Numbered from the stretch's first letter, positions 6,981 through 15,966 are shown. The stretch: 26,550 nucleotides of DNA from JBDNJM01 sp041687755 (GCA_041687755.1 JBDNJM010000175.1:1-26550); one strand, 5' to 3'. Notes: generated by a model not told the origin, from the letters alone. Program-made: numbers and translations.

Positions 6981-7844
6981 GTGACCCTTCCGCCCACCAA
7001 CGATTCTCCGGCCGACGATGCGGCTCCCGACGCCCACAACCTGGGCTCCGTGTCCGGTGACGCCCTGTCCGACGGCTCGATCGACGGCACGGAACCTGAA
7101 TTTGCAGGACCGGAGAGTGCGGCGCCGGAGAGTGCAGAGCCGGAGAGTGCGGCGCCGGAGAGTGCAGCGCCGGAGAGTGCGGCGCCGGAGAGTGCGGCGC
7201 CGGAGAGTGCAGCGCCGGAGAGTGCAGCGCCGGAGAGTGCGGCGCCGGACGGGACTCGCCCGCCGGCCGAGTCGGCGGGCGACGAGCGCAGCGCGGAGCC
7301 TGAGGACGTGGGCCCGCCCCAGGACCCGCGCGAACTGCTCGCCGCGATCTACGACGACCTGCGGCGCACCGCGGGGCGCCGCCTGAGCCGGCTCAGTCCC
7401 GGCCAGACGTTCCAGGCCACCGCCCTCGTCCACGAGGCCTGGTTGCGCCTCGAGCACAAGACCGACGCCCTGCCCACCGACCGCCGTTCGTTCTACGCGG
7501 CAGCCGCCCGCGCGATGCGCGACCTCCTCGTCGAACATGCGAGGCGCCGCGGCGCGCTCAAGCGCAGCGACGGCTGGGGCAAGCGCACCAGCCTTGAGGC
7601 CCTCGACGTCGAGGACGGCTGCCCGCCCATCGAGGACCTCATGGCCCTCGAGGAGGCCCTGTCGAAGCTCGAGGAGGTCTCGCCCTCCAAGGCGGAAATC
7701 GTGCGCCTGCGCTTCTTCACCGGCCTGACCATGGTCGAAATCGCCGAGATCAACGGGCGCAGCCTGTCGAGCGTCGAGCGCGAGTGGCGCTTCGCCCGCG
7801 CCTGGCTGGGGCAAAAGCTGGGCTCCGAACCGGAGCCCGAGTAA
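6981..7844 (+). CDS. ECF-type sigma factor (planctomycete Sigma70_ECF type) with PESAA repeat tail
   Basis: 287 residues. Region 116-285 is an extracytoplasmic-function sigma factor of the type paired with kinases in Planctomycetota. LLAAIYDDLRRTAGRRLSR (119-137), FQATALVHEAWLRL (144-157) and FYAAAARAMRDLLVEHARRR (171-190) form region 2, and LRFFTGLTMVEIAEINGRSL (243-262) plus SSVEREWRFARAWL form the sigma-4 helix-turn-helix. The first 115 residues are acidic, Pro/Ala-rich and probably disordered, with nine tandem PESAA-type pentapeptides (44-88). The GTG start is the first in-frame start with a C-rich leader; a later GTG is possible and would shorten only the disordered part. It ends exactly where the kinase gene begins, so the two are almost surely one operon and the kinase probably controls, or is controlled with, this factor. 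Confidence 0.85.
   Translation: MTLPPTNDSPADDAAPDAHNLGSVSGDALSDGSIDGTEPEFAGPESAAPESAEPESAAPESAAPESAAPESAAPESAAPESAAPESAAPDGTRPPAESAGDERSAEPEDVGPPQDPRELLAAIYDDLRRTAGRRLSRLSPGQTFQATALVHEAWLRLEHKTDALPTDRRSFYAAAARAMRDLLVEHARRRGALKRSDGWGKRTSLEALDVEDGCPPIEDLMALEEALSKLEEVSPSKAEIVRLRFFTGLTMVEIAEINGRSLSSVEREWRFARAWLGQKLGSEPEPE
7110..7244. repeat. 15-bp tandem repeat, nine copies, coding PESAA
   Basis: Nine contiguous 15-bp units of the form CCGGAGAGTGCGGCG, in frame as Pro-Glu-Ser-Ala-Ala. Units differ only in the last six bases: GCGGCG in units 1, 3, 5, 6 and 9; GCAGCG in 4, 7 and 8; GCAGAG in 2, which gives PESAE. Near-identity between units indicates recent expansion. A diverged PDG follows directly. 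Confidence 0.97.
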
Positions 7845-10800
7845 GTGCAGGAGCACGAACACGAGCGCTATCTGCGGCTCGAGGACCTCTTCCGCCTCGC
7901 CGTCGAGCTTCCGCACACCGAGCGCGCGGACTTTGCGCGGCGCCACGCCGACGGAGATGCGGAGTTCGAGCGCGACCTGCTCGCTCTTCTGTCCGAAGAC
8001 GATGCCGGCACGCGCTGCCTGCTCCAGGGTCCGCTGAACGAAGGCGATCCCACTACCGTCCACCGCGCCACGCCCTCTTCGTCGACGCGCATCGGCAACT
8101 ACACGCTGCAGCGCAAGCTGGGCGAGGGCGGCATGGGCGTCGTCTACCAGGCCGAGCAGGACCCGCCCCTCAGCCGGCGCGTCGCGATCAAGATCGTCAA
8201 GCCCGGGCTCGAGGCCCCCGCCATTCTGGAGCGCTTCGAGGCCGAGCGCAGCGCGCTCGCCCGCATGAACCACCCGGGCATCGCGGCCATCCACGAGGCC
8301 GGGGTGCTCGACAGCGGCCGACCGTACTTCGTCATGGAGTACATCGATGGGCTTCCGATCACCGGGTGGTGCGACGGCCACCGCCTCGGCCTCGACGAAC
8401 GCCTGGAGCTGTTCCTCGGCCTGTGCGAGGCCGTCCAGCACGCGCACCAGAAGGGCCTCGTGCACCGTGATCTGAAGCCCAGCAACGTGCTGGTCCAGGA
8501 CCTGGACGGAATCGCCGGCGTCAAGGTGATCGACTTCGGCATCGCGCTCGACCGCCCCACCGACGGTTCCTCGAAGCGCGAGATGTGGGGCAGCGTGGCG
8601 ACGATGGCGCCCGAGATCGTGGATCCCACGATCCTCGACGTGGACACCCGGGCCGACGTGTACGGGCTGGGCGCCCTGCTGTTCGAACTCTTGTCCGGTG
8701 CCTCCCCGTTCGACGACTCGTCCCTCAGCGAACTCGGCAGCACCCAGCTAATGCGCGCGCTGCAGGAGCGCGAGACGGCGGCCCTGTCCGAGACGTTCAT
8801 GAAGCGCGCGGACCGACGGGACATCGCCCGCCGCCGCGGCGCGCGCGCCACGGCCTGGGCCCGGGAGTTGCGCGGCGACCTGGACGCGATCGTGGCCCGG
8901 GCCATGCACAACGACCGCGACAGCCGCTACGCCACCGTCGGCGCCCTGGCTGCCGACCTGCGCCGGTTCCGCGCGCGCGAGCCGGTCGCGGCGCGCAACC
9001 CGGGGCGACGCTACATCGCCACCCGCTTCGTCCAACGGCATGCGCGCGTTGCGCTCGCCCTGGGCTTTGCCACGCTCCTGCTGATCGCCGGCATCCTCGG
9101 CACGAGCTGGGGCATGTTCCGCGCTCGGGAGGACCGTGGCAACGCGCTGCTCGTGGCGCAGTTCCTCGCGGACGTGTTCACCGACGGGATGGCGCTGGGC
9201 TCCACCACGAGCGGCGCTCCAGAACAGGACCAGCTGGCCCAGCTCGATGCCCTGATCGAGGACGGCGTGCTCGCCGAGTCGCCCCTGGCCGAGGCGGCCG
9301 TGCGCCGCGCCGCCGGCAGCGCCTACCGCGTACTCGGCGATTTGGAGCGCGCCGAACACCATCTCCTGACCGGCCTCGACCTGGTCGCGGAGGGCTCTCC
9401 CGACGCCCTCGGGCAGCGCTCCTCGCTGCTCGCCTCCCTAGCGCGCGTGTACCTCGACCAGGACGGCGCCCAGGCGCTGGACCTGTTCTACGTGGCCGAG
9501 ATCGGCCTCGTGCAGTCGCTCGCGGCGAAGCACCCCGCGCTCGGCACCGGACTCAAGCGCATGATGCATGCGGTGGACCTCAACCAATTCGAGGCGCTTC
9601 CCGGGATTCGCGAGGAGATTGTGAATGAGGCCGTCGGAACGCTACCGCCGGGGGATTCGACCTGGATCCTGCTGGCGGAGCTGTTCGCCGCCGAAGGGGA
9701 ATGGGCGGCGCGCATGGGCGACGGCCAGGGCGGCCTCAGCCTGCTGAGCGAGGCCTTCGCCATCCGCCAGCGAGAGCTGCCGCCCGTCCACATCGACATC
9801 GCACGCAGCCACGAGTTGCTCGCGATCGCTTATCTGCGCCGCGGCGATAACGAGCGAGGCCAGGGGCACGCCCAGGCCGCGATGGACCTCATGGGCAAGC
9901 TCCTGCCCGAGGGCCACTGGGCGATCGCGCGGGCTCAATCGGTGCTGGCCTCGAGCCTCACCGCCGAGGGCATGGAGCGTCAGGCCGAGGACCTCCTGCG
10001 CTCGTCGGTCGAGCAGCTCCAGGAGCAGCGCGGCGACTCCCACCCCGCAACCGCGCGAGCCCTGCGGCTCCTCGTCGGGCACTACGAGCGGGTCGGCGCC
10101 GACGATGCCGCGGTCCATTTCCGCCGCCTGCTCGCGAACGCGATGGCCATCTCGCGCACCCAGGAGATGTACTGGGGACCACAGCGGATGGCGTTCGACG
10201 CGCTCGGGCTCGAGCTCTTGGCTGCGGCAGATGCGCTGCAGGTGCTGGTCGACGAGCTCAGCAGCGGACCCGGGCTGTGCCAGTTCGAAGTCTCCGACGA
10301 GGACGCACGACGCTTGAGCGCCGCCATCACCGAACTCCAGCTCCAGGCCGAGCGCGCGCGCGCCGAGCGACCGGACCTCGCCCTGATCGTGGGGCGTCAC
10401 GCTTCCTACTGGGCCAGCTCCCTGCCCTGCGGCGCCGACACCCAAGTCGTCCAGCTCGCGGGGTTCGGCGTGGCGGAGCTCGAGCCCCACGCGGAACGTC
10501 TGGGCATCGAACTCGGTGAGGCCCTGACCCTCTATGCCGACGCGCTGCTTTACGCGGGGCGCCCTGGGGAGGCACTCATCTCGATCGCCCGCGCCCAGGA
10601 CCTGGTGGAGTCGAACGCATCGGAGCCCAGCAACAGCCTGCGAGCCGTCGAGTACGAGCGAATCGAGATCCTCGCGGCGACCGGTGACTTCGCGAACGCC
10701 CTCGCCGAGTCGCGCATCAGCTACCAGCGTTCCCTGGACGCCTACGGGAGCGACCACGCCCTGACCCTCACCGCGCTCAGCCAGCTGGTGTCCTTGAACC

Positions 10801-11339
10801 TGGCCGTCGACAACACCCCGGGTGCCCTGGCATTGCTCGAACCCCAGCTGCGGGCGGCGTTGGCCGCCCCGCGGGAGCTGCCCGGTCGGGCAACGCTGGC
10901 CTGGATCGTCCTGCGCGACGAGGAGCTGAGCGGGCAGCTGGGCGCGCTCGCCGCGGAGCTGGCAGAGAGCCCCGACTCCCTGTCCGCGATCGACCCCGTG
11001 CAGCTCGAGACCCTCCGCCTGCTCGCGCTCGACCGCCCCGCCGACGCTCTCGACGTCCTCCAAGCCAGCGAGGACACCCCCCAGGACCTGCGCTACCGCT
11101 GCCTCGCGCTGATCGCTAAATGCCGCGCGAGCACCGAGCCAACGCTCCGAGACGCTTCGCCCTCGGAGGGCCGCGAGTTCTTCGTGTTAGGCCGCGAGGG
11201 GCTCGACGCGGAAGTGCGCGACCTCGGCGACCGCGCTGCCCGTCGGCCGTACCTCTCGATGGCCGACCGCCGTCTGATCGATCGCGCGCTGAAGGCCGCA
11301 ACCTTGTATGAGGTGACGCTGGACATTGGGTCCAGGTGA
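7845..11339 (+). CDS. Membrane Ser/Thr protein kinase with long helical-repeat extracytoplasmic domain
   Basis: 1164 residues, GTG start directly after the sigma factor stop. Residues 1-80 form a helical leader. The kinase domain (about 86-378) has the glycine loop GEGGMGVV (93-100), VAIKIV with the ATP-contact K116, HRDLKPSN (207-214), DFG (230-232) and an APE motif (255-257), so it looks catalytically competent. The activation loop is WGSVATMAPE rather than the common GTPxYMSPE. A single hydrophobic helix (about 401-421) separates it from about 740 residues of alpha-helical repeats, Ala/Leu/Glu-rich with TPR-like spacing (for example AYRVLGDLERAEHHLLTGL and SHELLAIAYLRRGDNERGQG). This is the usual planctomycete PknB-TPR design. 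It probably phosphorylates Ser/Thr on cytoplasmic partners, plausibly including the upstream sigma factor; the ligand of the outer part is unknown. Confidence 0.9.
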   Translation: MQEHEHERYLRLEDLFRLAVELPHTERADFARRHADGDAEFERDLLALLSEDDAGTRCLLQGPLNEGDPTTVHRATPSSSTRIGNYTLQRKLGEGGMGVVYQAEQDPPLSRRVAIKIVKPGLEAPAILERFEAERSALARMNHPGIAAIHEAGVLDSGRPYFVMEYIDGLPITGWCDGHRLGLDERLELFLGLCEAVQHAHQKGLVHRDLKPSNVLVQDLDGIAGVKVIDFGIALDRPTDGSSKREMWGSVATMAPEIVDPTILDVDTRADVYGLGALLFELLSGASPFDDSSLSELGSTQLMRALQERETAALSETFMKRADRRDIARRRGARATAWARELRGDLDAIVARAMHNDRDSRYATVGALAADLRRFRAREPVAARNPGRRYIATRFVQRHARVALALGFATLLLIAGILGTSWGMFRAREDRGNALLVAQFLADVFTDGMALGSTTSGAPEQDQLAQLDALIEDGVLAESPLAEAAVRRAAGSAYRVLGDLERAEHHLLTGLDLVAEGSPDALGQRSSLLASLARVYLDQDGAQALDLFYVAEIGLVQSLAAKHPALGTGLKRMMHAVDLNQFEALPGIREEIVNEAVGTLPPGDSTWILLAELFAAEGEWAARMGDGQGGLSLLSEAFAIRQRELPPVHIDIARSHELLAIAYLRRGDNERGQGHAQAAMDLMGKLLPEGHWAIARAQSVLASSLTAEGMERQAEDLLRSSVEQLQEQRGDSHPATARALRLLVGHYERVGADDAAVHFRRLLANAMAISRTQEMYWGPQRMAFDALGLELLAAADALQVLVDELSSGPGLCQFEVSDEDARRLSAAITELQLQAERARAERPDLALIVGRHASYWASSLPCGADTQVVQLAGFGVAELEPHAERLGIELGEALTLYADALLYAGRPGEALISIARAQDLVESNASEPSNSLRAVEYERIEILAATGDFANALAESRISYQRSLDAYGSDHALTLTALSQLVSLNLAVDNTPGALALLEPQLRAALAAPRELPGRATLAWIVLRDEELSGQLGALAAELAESPDSLSAIDPVQLETLRLLALDRPADALDVLQASEDTPQDLRYRCLALIAKCRASTEPTLRDASPSEGREFFVLGREGLDAEVRDLGDRAARRPYLSMADRRLIDRALKAATLYEVTLDIGSR

Positions 11340-11460
11340 GCGGACTGGATGAGCCCCGGCTCCCTAGGCGAACGGCACTGGTCTCCAGGCAAACGACATC
11401 TGGCGAGCCGCTAAGTCCGCCGAGCCGCGCCCTCCGGGGTCCACGACCGGCGCTCCGTCG

Positions 11461-12639
11461 CTAGCTCCGAAGCCGCTCGAGAAGCTCCGCGAAGTCCGTC
11501 GCCAGCGGCGTCTCGTACGACACTCGCTCGTCGCTCACCGGGTGGCGGAACTCCAGCAGCGAGGCGTGCAGCGCCTGCCGCTCGAGGTGCTCGCTGGGCC
11601 GTGTCCAACCTTCCGGCCGGTACAGCCGGTCGCCCACGATCGAAAGGCGCTTCGAGGCGAGGTGCACGCGAATTTGATGGCGCCGGCCCGTCTCCGGTCG
11701 GCAGGCAATCAGGGCCACGCCATCGAACCGCTCGAGCACTTCGAAGCTCGTGCGCGCCGGCTTGCCCGCGGGGTCCACCCGCTGAAAGTCGGGCGTGCGC
11801 GCGTCCGGCGCCAGGGGTAGGTCCACCTCGAACTGGTCGTCGTCGGGCCTGCCGTGCACCAGCGCCAGGTAGAGCTTCGAAACCTCGCGCTCGCGGAACT
11901 GGTGCTGCAGGCTGCGCATCGCGCGGTCGGTGCGCGCCACGACCAGCGCGCCGCTCGTCTCGCGGTCCAGGCGATGCACGATCCCGGGGCGCTGCTTGCC
12001 CGCGGTAGTCGGCAGCGGGCCGAAGCGCGCATCGAGCAGGTCTGCGACCGCGCCGTCGGCCTGCTTCTCGTTCGCGTGGGTCAACATGCCCGCCGGCTTG
12101 TCTACCAAGATCAGCTCGTCGTCCATGGCCCGCACCAGCAGCTCGAGCGGCTGCGCCGGCTCCAGCTCGACTTCGAGCACCTCGGACCCCGCCAGCCGCA
12201 CGTTGCTGCGCAGCACGCGCCGGCCGTCGAGGGAGACAAAACCCTTGCGCACCAGCTTCTGACAAGCCGCCTGGCTTTTTGGCGCGAGCAGTTTGGACAA
12301 CATTCCGTCGAGGCGCTGCCCCGCGGCCTTGCGGTCGAGGGCGATCCGCCGCCGCGCACCGGGCGCGAGCGGGCCCTGTACGACAATCGGCGGTCGGTCT
12401 TGGTCGAGGTGGGTCAGGTTGGTGCTCGGGTTCAGCTTGGTGCTCTTGGAGTTGTTCTGAGAAGACGTCGCGGGGGCCCGACGTGCGACCGAGGGACGTG
12501 GCTCGAACCTTCGGGGAAGGGCGGAGAGCCGCTGGTAACCATTGAAGCGAATCTCGCTTCCGGCTGCGCCCCCCGCGTCTACCGCGGGGTTGGTCCCTGT
12601 AGGATCCGGTGCCCCCTCTGGGTACTCCCCATTCCCCAT
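11461..12639 (-). CDS. RluA-family 23S rRNA pseudouridine synthase, RluC/RluD-like
   Basis: 392 residues with this start. Residues about 95-159 are an S4 RNA-binding domain (RLDGML...LVRKGFVSLDGRRV). The synthase domain carries LVDKPAGMLTH (178-188), the catalytic motif HRLDRETSG (222-230) with Asp225, and RPETGRRHQIRVHLA, all typical of RluC/RluD enzymes that modify large-subunit rRNA. Which uridine is modified cannot be told. The first roughly 90 residues are low-complexity and atypical, so translation might begin further in. The chosen ATG has AGGAG seven bases upstream, one of the few Shine-Dalgarno matches in this window, and no ATG or GTG lies between it and the S4 domain in frame. The gene is convergent with the kinase gene, and its start overlaps that of the divergent downstream gene. 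Confidence 0.85.
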   Translation of the reverse strand: MGNGEYPEGAPDPTGTNPAVDAGGAAGSEIRFNGYQRLSALPRRFEPRPSVARRAPATSSQNNSKSTKLNPSTNLTHLDQDRPPIVVQGPLAPGARRRIALDRKAAGQRLDGMLSKLLAPKSQAACQKLVRKGFVSLDGRRVLRSNVRLAGSEVLEVELEPAQPLELLVRAMDDELILVDKPAGMLTHANEKQADGAVADLLDARFGPLPTTAGKQRPGIVHRLDRETSGALVVARTDRAMRSLQHQFREREVSKLYLALVHGRPDDDQFEVDLPLAPDARTPDFQRVDPAGKPARTSFEVLERFDGVALIACRPETGRRHQIRVHLASKRLSIVGDRLYRPEGWTRPSEHLERQALHASLLEFRHPVSDERVSYETPLATDFAELLERLRS

Positions 12640-14341
12640 GCTAATGCTCCTGACCAGCCTGATCGCCTGCTGCATGCAGGGCGATCCCGTGCCCGAACAG
12701 TCAAGCCGCAGCGCCGGGTGGATCGAACGGCCAATCGAGCAGTGGCCGCGGCTGGTCTTGAGCCAATCTGCAAGTTTTCGAATCTCGAGCGACCTAACCT
12801 CAGGCTGCGCCTTCCTCGGGGAACGTCCGGACGGGCGCGTGGTTGCCGTCACGGCCAACGCGCTGCTCTCGGTCCGCGCAGGAGTTATTCCGGCGGTCAG
12901 AGTCCCAGAACTCTCGCTTCAGTGGGTCGCTTGGAACCTGCGCGCTCCAGGGCTCGACGACCCTGCGGTCGCCCTCTCCGGCCTGGCCAGCGCGGGCTTC
13001 GACCACTGGACCTGCGGGCTGCTCATGTTCGACCTGGAGTCAGCGCCGCCGCCTGGGTTCGCGACCCCGCTCGCTCTCGGCGACGCCCCGCCCGAACCGG
13101 GCGCCGCCCTGACGCTTCTCGGTCCGGCCGCCGGGGCCGGCGAGCCCCAGCCCGCCCTCCGCGTGATCGCTGGCCCCGTGGACGAGGCTGGGGGGTTCGA
13201 GTTCACTATCCCCGAGGGGACCGCCGAGGCGTGGGCCGAACGGCTGGGCGCCCCCCTAATCGATTCGCAGGCCCGGGCCGTCGGCGTCCTGACCGGGCTC
13301 GTGTCCGATCCGCAGGGCGAGCGCTTCCTCGGACAGGCCCAGGCGCCCGCCCGACTGCTTGGCGCCCCGCCCGCCTTGGTCGGCAAGCCCGTGCCCCCGC
13401 TGCTGCCGCCCGCCTCCCTGGCGAGCACCTCCGCCAGCCAACGCGTCCTCGCGCTGGCCGCCCCCCCCGTCGGTCGCGCGCAGTTGTTCACGCTCCCCAG
13501 CCTCAGCCCCTGGCCGCGCCCCGACGCGCTGGGCCGCGCCACCGCCGTCGCCTTCAGCCCCGAGGGCAACTCCCTGTTCGCCTGGGACCGCGGGCGCGTG
13601 CGCTGGCTCGACCTGCTCAGCGGCGAGGAGCTCATCAGCTTCCCTGCGCCGCTCGAGAACGCCAGCGCCATCGGAGTCAGCCCCGACCGCAAGCACCTGA
13701 TCGTCGGCACTCGCTTCGCCCCGCGCGCGCTGCAGTTCGATCTCGCCCGTGAGACGTTGGTCCGCGAATACCAGCGCCCGGTCAACGACCTGGCGTTCAC
13801 GCCCGACGGCAACGCCGTGCTGCTTGCCGGCGACGGCGGCTCCATCCAACTAATCGACCTCGCCAGCGGCGCCGTCCTGCGGAACTACGAAGGTCTCGAG
13901 GGAGTCGTCTGGTCGGTCGCGCTCGACCCGTCCGGACAACGCCTCGCCGCCGGCTGCGAAGCCGGGCGCCTGTGCGTCTACGACATTGGCGACCCCACTC
14001 CGGTGCGTACGCTCCACTCGGGCTCCGGTGGCGTCAAGGATGTCGCGTTCGCCCGCGACGGCGCCCTGCTGATCGCGGCCACCGGCTCCAGCTTCGAGGA
14101 CGACGAGGGCGCCTACGACCTCGACTGCTACGTGCGCGTGTTCGACGCCTCCAGCGGCGTCGAGCTCGCCCGCAGCCACGACCACGAACGCTTCGTCGAA
14201 CTCTGCGTGCCGCTGCCGGGCACCGACGAAGTCCTGGGCCTCACCGCCAACGCCGAAGCCTGGATCTGGCAGCTGCCCTTCGATCCGTCCTCGCCGCCCG
14301 TCCCCCTCCCACCGACCGTCGACAGCCCCACCGACCGATGA
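12638..14341 (+). CDS. Lipoprotein with degenerate trypsin-like domain and WD40 propeller
   Basis: 567 residues. A short hydrophobic leader ends in LIAC (8-11), a good lipobox, so the protein is probably lipid-anchored outside the cytoplasmic membrane. Residues about 45-220 resemble the HtrA/trypsin-2 fold: SGCAFLGERPDGRVVAVTAN (55-74) aligns with the strand before the catalytic His, CGLLMFDL with the Asp strand, and RLGAPLIDSQARAVGV (202-217) with the GNSGGPLVD...VGI block. The residues at the three catalytic positions look replaced (Asn74, about Thr125, Leu203), so it should not be an active protease. From about 300 on, repeated blades such as AVAFSPEGNSLFAWDRGRVR and SVALDPSGQRLAAGCEAGRL form a WD40-type beta-propeller. 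The ATG was chosen over an upstream TTG because the leader starts there. The stop overlaps the next gene (ATGA). Confidence 0.75.
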   Translation: MLMLLTSLIACCMQGDPVPEQSSRSAGWIERPIEQWPRLVLSQSASFRISSDLTSGCAFLGERPDGRVVAVTANALLSVRAGVIPAVRVPELSLQWVAWNLRAPGLDDPAVALSGLASAGFDHWTCGLLMFDLESAPPPGFATPLALGDAPPEPGAALTLLGPAAGAGEPQPALRVIAGPVDEAGGFEFTIPEGTAEAWAERLGAPLIDSQARAVGVLTGLVSDPQGERFLGQAQAPARLLGAPPALVGKPVPPLLPPASLASTSASQRVLALAAPPVGRAQLFTLPSLSPWPRPDALGRATAVAFSPEGNSLFAWDRGRVRWLDLLSGEELISFPAPLENASAIGVSPDRKHLIVGTRFAPRALQFDLARETLVREYQRPVNDLAFTPDGNAVLLAGDGGSIQLIDLASGAVLRNYEGLEGVVWSVALDPSGQRLAAGCEAGRLCVYDIGDPTPVRTLHSGSGGVKDVAFARDGALLIAATGSSFEDDEGAYDLDCYVRVFDASSGVELARSHDHERFVELCVPLPGTDEVLGLTANAEAWIWQLPFDPSSPPVPLPPTVDSPTDR

Positions 14342-15966
14342 TCGCCGCCCTGCTACTCTCACTTCTCGCGCCCAGTCCGGTGGCGCACAGTCAAGGGGCG
14401 CCCGGTCCCGAGGCGTCCGCCCCCCAGACCTCCGCAACTGCCGCAGAAGCCTGGCTGAGCTACCCCACGGGGCCAGACCTCGCGACGACCGTCCCCACCC
14501 ACGCGTTCCCGCTCGAGCTGGGCGACGGCACGCGGGTCGGCATCGTGGCCTCTGCGGCGGCCCCCCGCGCCGGGCTTCCAGCCACTCTGGAGTCGCCGGG
14601 AGGCGTCGGGCAGATCCGCGCTTGGGTGCTCGAGAACGCGGCCGGCGAGCGGGTGCAGCTCGGGGACCGCGCGCGCGTCACCGATAGTCCCTTTCACGCG
14701 CTGGACTGGGACCCGAACGACGCGAGCCCGGCGTTCGAACTCGGCGAGCTGACGGACGCAGAAGGTGCGCCCCTGGGCCTCGTCGTCGTCGGTGTGAGCG
14801 GCCCAATCAAGCTGCCCGGCTTCCACACGATGGACGACGATGCGCTGCACTACCTGGAGCTCGACGACGAACTGACCGGCCTCGTGCCCTTCGGCAGCCC
14901 TGTGGTCGACGCGCAGGGCCGAGCGGTCGGCGTCCTCGTTGCCCAGTACGAGCCCACTCTCTGGGGCATCGAAGAGCTCTCCACTCTCAATGAAGCTGTC
15001 CCGACATGGAACGAGCGGCACCGCTACACCTCCGACGGGGTGTTCTTCGAGGGGGCGCTCGCCAGCGCCTCGACCCGGGCGATTTTGCTGCACATGCGGC
15101 CCGACGGCAGCGTCCGCCTACGCATCGTCGACTGGCTCGAGCGCGAGACGATCCTCGAGCGCGTTTACGCCCCCGAGGAGGACGTGAGCTGGCCGGCGCT
15201 CAGCCCGGATGGCCGCTTCGCCGCGTTGCTCTACGAGGGTGCCCTTGAGTGGTTCGATCTCGAGCGGAATGAGGAGCGCACGCTCGCTGCTCCGTTCAGC
15301 CCAGAGACGGGCTACCAGATGCAGCTCAGCGGCCGCTCGATCTGGTTCGAGACCGAGGCCCGTCCCCTGACGCGCATGGACGTGGACAGTGGCGCCAAGC
15401 ATGTCGCGCCTGAAGCGCTGGGGCGCGGCTGGATCGTGCCCTCCAACGCGCCCGGCGGCGGACCTGTGTTCGGCAGCTTCGACGGCGTGCATTTGGAGCT
15501 GCTCGGCCTACCCGGACAGCCGCGAACGAAGATTCACCAAGAGGACTACTGGGTCGACCTCGGCACCTCCTGGATCGATGCCAACGCGCGGCAGCTGTTC
15601 TTCTCTTACAACGAGGGCTACGGCGTCGCAGGCATCGCCCTCCAGACCGGAGACCTCAAGTTCTACTGGGATGACTACGCCGGCTACCTCGACGCCCTGG
15701 CCCTTTCGCCCAGCGGCGCGCGGCTCGTCGCCGTCGAGAGCGTCGGCATCACCGATGGCGAGCTCAACCAAGAGGGCGAAGTCATCGACCTGCCCCAACT
15801 CGACGAGGGCGAGACCGCTTTCGCGGGCTTCGTGCACGAGCTCGAGGCCGGCACCGGCCTCGAGCAACGGCGCAGCCTCGCGTTCGATGCCTTCGGGCTG
15901 GAAATCGTAACGCTCGGGGAGCACACGGCCGTGCTCCTCAGCGACGGCTCGATTCGAGTCTTCTGA
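14338..15966 (+). CDS. Secreted paralogue: degenerate trypsin-like domain plus propeller-like repeats
   Basis: 542 residues, start overlapping the previous stop as ATGA. An N-terminal signal peptide (MIAALLLSLLAPSPVAHSQG) suggests export, with likely cleavage after AHS. Residues about 55-205 parallel the trypsin-like part of the preceding gene: GTRVGIVASAAAPRAG (64-79) at the His position and PFGSPVVDAQGRAVGVLVA (184-202) at the Ser position. Phe185 stands where the nucleophile would be, so catalysis is not expected. The rest (about 235-542) contains blades such as PALSPDGRFAALLYEGALEW, DALALSPSGARLVAVESVG and VLLSDGSIRVF, consistent with a diverged beta-propeller. The order of domains matches the upstream gene, so the two are likely an old tandem duplication working together. 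The 3' end overlaps the convergent metallo-hydrolase by 29 nt. Function unknown. Confidence 0.72.
   Translation: MIAALLLSLLAPSPVAHSQGAPGPEASAPQTSATAAEAWLSYPTGPDLATTVPTHAFPLELGDGTRVGIVASAAAPRAGLPATLESPGGVGQIRAWVLENAAGERVQLGDRARVTDSPFHALDWDPNDASPAFELGELTDAEGAPLGLVVVGVSGPIKLPGFHTMDDDALHYLELDDELTGLVPFGSPVVDAQGRAVGVLVAQYEPTLWGIEELSTLNEAVPTWNERHRYTSDGVFFEGALASASTRAILLHMRPDGSVRLRIVDWLERETILERVYAPEEDVSWPALSPDGRFAALLYEGALEWFDLERNEERTLAAPFSPETGYQMQLSGRSIWFETEARPLTRMDVDSGAKHVAPEALGRGWIVPSNAPGGGPVFGSFDGVHLELLGLPGQPRTKIHQEDYWVDLGTSWIDANARQLFFSYNEGYGVAGIALQTGDLKFYWDDYAGYLDALALSPSGARLVAVESVGITDGELNQEGEVIDLPQLDEGETAFAGFVHELEAGTGLEQRRSLAFDAFGLEIVTLGEHTAVLLSDGSIRVF

Noticed and set aside
7110..7244. CRISPR array
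   Set aside because: Units are 15 bp, directly adjacent without spacers, and in frame as a pentapeptide repeat.
6900..8465. 521-residue minus-strand frame with repeated RRRTLRRCT
   Set aside because: The apparent repeat is the reverse reading of the PESAA-coding repeat, and the frame runs opposite clear sigma factor and kinase domains.
9642..11063. 473-residue minus-strand frame opposite the kinase C-terminal region
   Set aside because: No family features, and the plus-strand frame is continuous with a proven kinase domain and shows helical-repeat composition.
11340..11420. Inverted repeat GCGGACT / AGTCCGC between the kinase and the RluA-family gene as terminator
   Set aside because: Only 7 bp with a loop of 67 nt; too weak to support in such GC-rich DNA.
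11411..12265. 284-residue minus-strand frame overlapping the RluA-family gene
   Set aside because: Same strand but shifted frame; the catalytic HRLDRETSG and S4 motifs are in the other frame.
11854..13752. 632-residue plus-strand frame spanning the RluA-family gene and the WD40 gene
   Set aside because: It runs antisense to one recognised gene and out of frame with the next; its composition is Arg/Pro-rich.
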